Assembly (NCBI GenBank): GCA_018065345.1
Contig: JAGHTM010000062.1
Location: forward strand, 1-7,990
Direction of reading: 5' to 3'
Origin: Candidatus Enterousia merdequi
GTDB taxonomy: Bacteria; Pseudomonadota; Alphaproteobacteria; Rs-D84
DNA: 7,990 nt
This document shows, in pieces, positions 6,047 through 7,990 of the stretch (positions within the stretch are counted from its first letter, which is position 1; every line of letters begins with the position of its first letter). The notes below the pieces were generated by a model that worked only from the letters and a program-made list of their open reading frames with translations, did no database searches and was not told the DNA's origin. The position numbers and the translations under genes are program-made.

Positions 6047-6502
6047 ATGAGAGAGCAATCCGGACGTTCTTTGATAGAAATCATAAGTGTTTTAGCAATT
6101 GGTGGTTTTATGATTGCTGCATCTTACAGTATGTATAATTCAATAAACGCGAAACAAAAACGTATTATTGCATCCGAAGAAATCAAAACTATCGCAGAAA
6201 AAACACAAACATTATTACAATATTCTGGATACCAAAATGTATCTGTTGATTTTTTGATTGAATCTGGTGCAATTGAAAACAACAAAGCACCAATTGGTGG
6301 TCAAGATTGGTCTGTGACAAGTAATTTTGACGGAACAGAATTTTCTATCAATTTAGTAAACTTAACATTTGATGAATGTGCATATTTTACAACCAAGAAA
6401 CTTGATTGGGCAGAAAAAATAAAAATCAACGGTTTTGAATCTTCAGATTCTGCACTTTGTATGAAATCTGGCGAAAACACAATATCTTTTATTTCAAAAT
6501 AA
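6047..6502 (+). CDS. PilS-like small type IVb pilin
   Basis: This 151-residue prepilin is a candidate shaft subunit of a type IVb pilus. The very short leader MREQSG is followed by RSLIE, giving Glu at mature +5, and a hydrophobic helix to about residue 27. The C-terminal part has the PilS-type layout: a strand FSINLVNLTFDEC, a segment ending IKINGF, a second cysteine and a last strand NTISFIS. Cys111 and Cys138 would form the disulphide that closes the C-terminal loop of these pilins. A region VDFLIESGAIENNKAPIGG (67-85) corresponds to the part linking the long helix with the beta sheet. The ribosome site AAGGG lies 7 nt before the ATG. The gene sits 22 nt after dnaX and 3 nt before the lipoprotein gene and has no promoter of its own that I can see, so it is probably co-transcribed with dnaX. 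Whether it is a major or a minor pilin is open. Confidence 0.75.
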   Translation: MREQSGRSLIEIISVLAIGGFMIAASYSMYNSINAKQKRIIASEEIKTIAEKTQTLLQYSGYQNVSVDFLIESGAIENNKAPIGGQDWSVTSNFDGTEFSINLVNLTFDECAYFTTKKLDWAEKIKINGFESSDSALCMKSGENTISFISK

Positions 6503-6505
6503 AAT

Positions 6506-7180
6506 ATGAAATTGAAACAAGTATTTTTAATATCTTTGATTATATCTGGCTGTATCCAATACCACAGTCCAAACCGCAACACATGGAACCAATATCTTTC
6601 TGGGGCAAGTTTTATGGACATGTCAGAAACAGCAAAAACTGCTAAATTACCAGTATATATGGGGCATGGTGGAAAAATCGTCACACAATCTGGTGAATTG
6701 TCTGAAAAAATGCAATATGGCGATAAAAATAATATAGATAATGCTGTATTGGTAAATTATATGTCTGGTCTTGAATATGAATTATATGATGCATTACGTA
6801 AACCTGGCATTTCTGTCCAAAGGGCTGGTACAGATGTCGTTGTAATTTTGGTCCGCGACAGCATTATGGAAACAAATATCGCAGATATTTCCAAAGACGG
6901 TTCTGATACATTAAAAACAATTTCTAAAATATTGAAAAAATATAATGCTACGTTTTTTGAAATCGCTGGATATACAGATTCAATGAAAGATAAAACCGCC
7001 GCATACACATTATCACTTGATATGGCACAACGCGTTGGGGTTTATTTATCCCAGCAAAACATTTCCACATCAAGAATGTTCATTGTTGGACGTGGTTCTG
7101 CCCGTCCGATTGCTGCCCAAGACGACATGGGGCGTTTGATGAATCGTCGTGTAGAAATAAGAATAAGTCCTGCACGCTAA
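6506..7180 (+). CDS. Outer-membrane lipoprotein with C-terminal OmpA-like domain
   Basis: This 224-residue protein has a lipoprotein signal: KLK, a hydrophobic run and the lipobox ISGC with Cys16 as lipidation site. After a stretch of about 85 residues that I cannot assign, residues 108-221 form an OmpA/Pal-like domain: DVVVILVRDSI, a helix to about 144, FEIAGYTD (151-158), then RMFIVGRGSARPIA and NRRVEIRIS near the end. The domain normally holds peptidoglycan through the Asp of G-x-TD and an Arg 15 residues later; Asp158 is present, but position 173 is Met, so binding may be altered. There is no ribosome site and only 3 nt separate it from the pilin stop, which points to coupled translation and to a job linked to the pilin. 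It could anchor or gate a pilus or secretion channel at the cell wall, in the manner of Pal- or DotK-type lipoproteins; that is inference. Confidence 0.8.
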   Translation: MKLKQVFLISLIISGCIQYHSPNRNTWNQYLSGASFMDMSETAKTAKLPVYMGHGGKIVTQSGELSEKMQYGDKNNIDNAVLVNYMSGLEYELYDALRKPGISVQRAGTDVVVILVRDSIMETNIADISKDGSDTLKTISKILKKYNATFFEIAGYTDSMKDKTAAYTLSLDMAQRVGVYLSQQNISTSRMFIVGRGSARPIAAQDDMGRLMNRRVEIRISPAR

Positions 7181-7183
7181 ACC

Positions 7184-7210
7184 ATATAAAAACACTTTAC
7201 GTTTTTATAT
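7184..7210 (+). terminator. Hairpin after the dnaX-pilin-lipoprotein operon
   Basis: A perfect 10-bp stem, ATATAAAAAC with GTTTTTATAT, closes a 7-nt loop (ACTTTAC) starting 4 nt after the lipoprotein stop. It could end or attenuate the operon, but it is poor in G+C and no T run follows apart from the one in the right arm. Its loop and right arm overlap the -35 box of the next promoter. Confidence 0.35.
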
Positions 7211-7224
7211 AAAGTTGCTATATT
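7196..7224 (+). promoter_or_regulatory. Promoter of the Skp/OmpH-like gene
   Basis: TTTACG (7196-7201) and TATATT (7219-7224) are 17 nt apart. The -10 is preceded by TTGC, giving GCTATATT, close to the alphaproteobacterial GCTANAWC box and to the two other promoters in this window. Transcription would start near 7231, 29 nt before the ATG. Confidence 0.55.
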
Positions 7225-7259
7225 CAAACCAACCAAAAACAAACCAAAAGGAAGAAAAA

Positions 7260-7916
7260 ATGGCAAAACAAGAAATAAATACAACATTAAAAAAATATTC
7301 TAAAATGGGCATAATTGCCACAGCAGTAGTTATCGTTGCTTTGATTGGCATTTGGGCACTTGGTGGTTTTAGTAAAAACGTAAGTGTTGAATCTGCAATC
7401 AAAGAAGTATCTACAGAAACTGTGAAAGCTGCAGATTTAAGCATTGCAGTAATAAGCATGGATAAAATTCAAATGGAATCCAAAGTTTTAGAAGATTTAC
7501 ATAAACAACGTGAATCTTTTGAAAACAAATTAAAAACAAAACTTGAAAAAGAACAAAAAGCAATTGAAAAAGAAAAAGCAGACATTGAAAAATCTCAAGA
7601 TGTTTTATCCGAAGAAGCATTACAACGTCGTGTTATGGATTATCAACGTCGTGTAAATAATTTCCAACGTGCTATATCCGAAGGCGCACAGGCAATTGAC
7701 GCTTCATATCAAAATGCGTTGAATACTATACAAAAGAAACATTTAGACCCAGTTATCGAAGGTATAATTGCAAAGAAAAAATTATCATTGGTAATAGATG
7801 GTCGTATGGCACGTGTTGGCCAAAATGTTAAAAACCTTGATATCACAGAAGATGTTATCAAAGCATTAAATAAAAAAGTATCTTCTGTCAAAATGGATAC
7901 ACCAAAAGGTTTATAA
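7260..7916 (+). CDS. Skp/OmpH-family protein with an N-terminal membrane anchor
   Basis: This 218-residue protein belongs to the family of trimeric periplasmic chaperones that hold unfolded outer-membrane proteins. Family traits are the strand SIAVISMDKIQMES (61-74), long charged coiled-coil arms (about 77-160) including VLSEEALQRRV, a return strand KLSLVIDGRM (174-183) and the ending NLDITEDVIKALNKK (192-206). Unusually, it starts with a basic segment (KKYSK) and a hydrophobic stretch (17-35) without an obvious signal-peptidase site, followed by a 25-residue spacer. It therefore looks like a membrane-tethered protein with a periplasmic Skp body. The start at ATG 7260 is chosen because AAGGA lies 7 nt upstream; the frame is open to 7215, but that would include the promoter. 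The bamA and lpxD genes, which often neighbour skp, are not here. A cleaved signal peptide near Ala33-Gly36 cannot be excluded. Confidence 0.75.
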   Translation: MAKQEINTTLKKYSKMGIIATAVVIVALIGIWALGGFSKNVSVESAIKEVSTETVKAADLSIAVISMDKIQMESKVLEDLHKQRESFENKLKTKLEKEQKAIEKEKADIEKSQDVLSEEALQRRVMDYQRRVNNFQRAISEGAQAIDASYQNALNTIQKKHLDPVIEGIIAKKKLSLVIDGRMARVGQNVKNLDITEDVIKALNKKVSSVKMDTPKGL

Positions 7917-7939
7917 AGATATAAACATCTTAAAAAAAC

Positions 7940-7963
7940 ACCGCCCAAACGGGCGGTATTTTT
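7940..7963. terminator. Rho-independent terminator, probably bidirectional
   Basis: ACCGCCC and GGGCGGT form a 7-bp G+C-rich stem around the loop AAAC. On the plus strand the stem is followed by TATTTTTATT; on the minus strand by a run of seven T. It lies 23 nt after the Skp-like stop codon. The T run on the other strand suggests it also ends a convergent gene to the right of the window. Confidence 0.85.
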
Positions 7964-7990
7964 ATTATTAATTATCAAGATTTATGACAG

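Overview
The window comes from the chromosome of an AT-rich bacterium, most likely an alphaproteobacterium. The reasons are a short DUF4167-type protein (a family known from Alphaproteobacteria), a DnaX whose C-terminal part resembles the alphaproteobacterial tau form, and three candidate promoters with a GCTAT-type -10 box like the alphaproteobacterial housekeeping consensus (GCTANAWC). Low G+C, tight gene packing and short overlaps suggest a host-associated lineage (Rickettsiales/Holosporales-like, or the AT-rich gut alphaproteobacteria). That placement is inference.

Left half, minus strand (3959 down to 1): a tight operon of three consecutive large pilin-like genes (450, 399 and 437 aa). 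Each has a type IV prepilin leader, a hydrophobic helix with Pro-Phe at mature positions 18-19, a PilV/shufflon-N-terminus-like domain, and an unrelated-looking beta-rich C-terminal part. They overlap by 14 and 3 nt. The operon is followed after 45 nt by the start of a zinc-ribbon protein that runs off the left edge. The first pilin gene most likely starts at a TTG behind a perfect AGGAGG, not at the upstream ATG, because that ATG lies too close to the -10 box.

Middle, divergent region (3960-4103) and plus strand: a 144-bp region holds back-to-back promoters and a 22-bp inverted repeat placed over a candidate -10 box. It is followed by the small DUF4167-like gene (4104-4430).

Right half, plus strand: dnaX (4492-6024) is followed by a small PilS-like type IVb pilin (6047-6502) and an OmpA-domain lipoprotein (6506-7180), apparently one operon. 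A hairpin and a new promoter then precede a membrane-anchored Skp/OmpH-family protein (7260-7916), and a strong bidirectional-looking terminator ends the unit.

Taken together, the window holds a PilS-like small pilin and three PilV-like large pilins, the pair of components that in IncI1-type thin pili form the shaft and the adhesive tip. They flank dnaX, and no pilus assembly ATPase, secretin or prepilin peptidase lies in the window. The most unusual point is the tandem set of three PilV-like proteins with different C-terminal parts, which looks like a fixed, non-inverting counterpart of a shufflon. No CRISPR array, tRNA, rRNA, insertion sequence or recombinase was seen.
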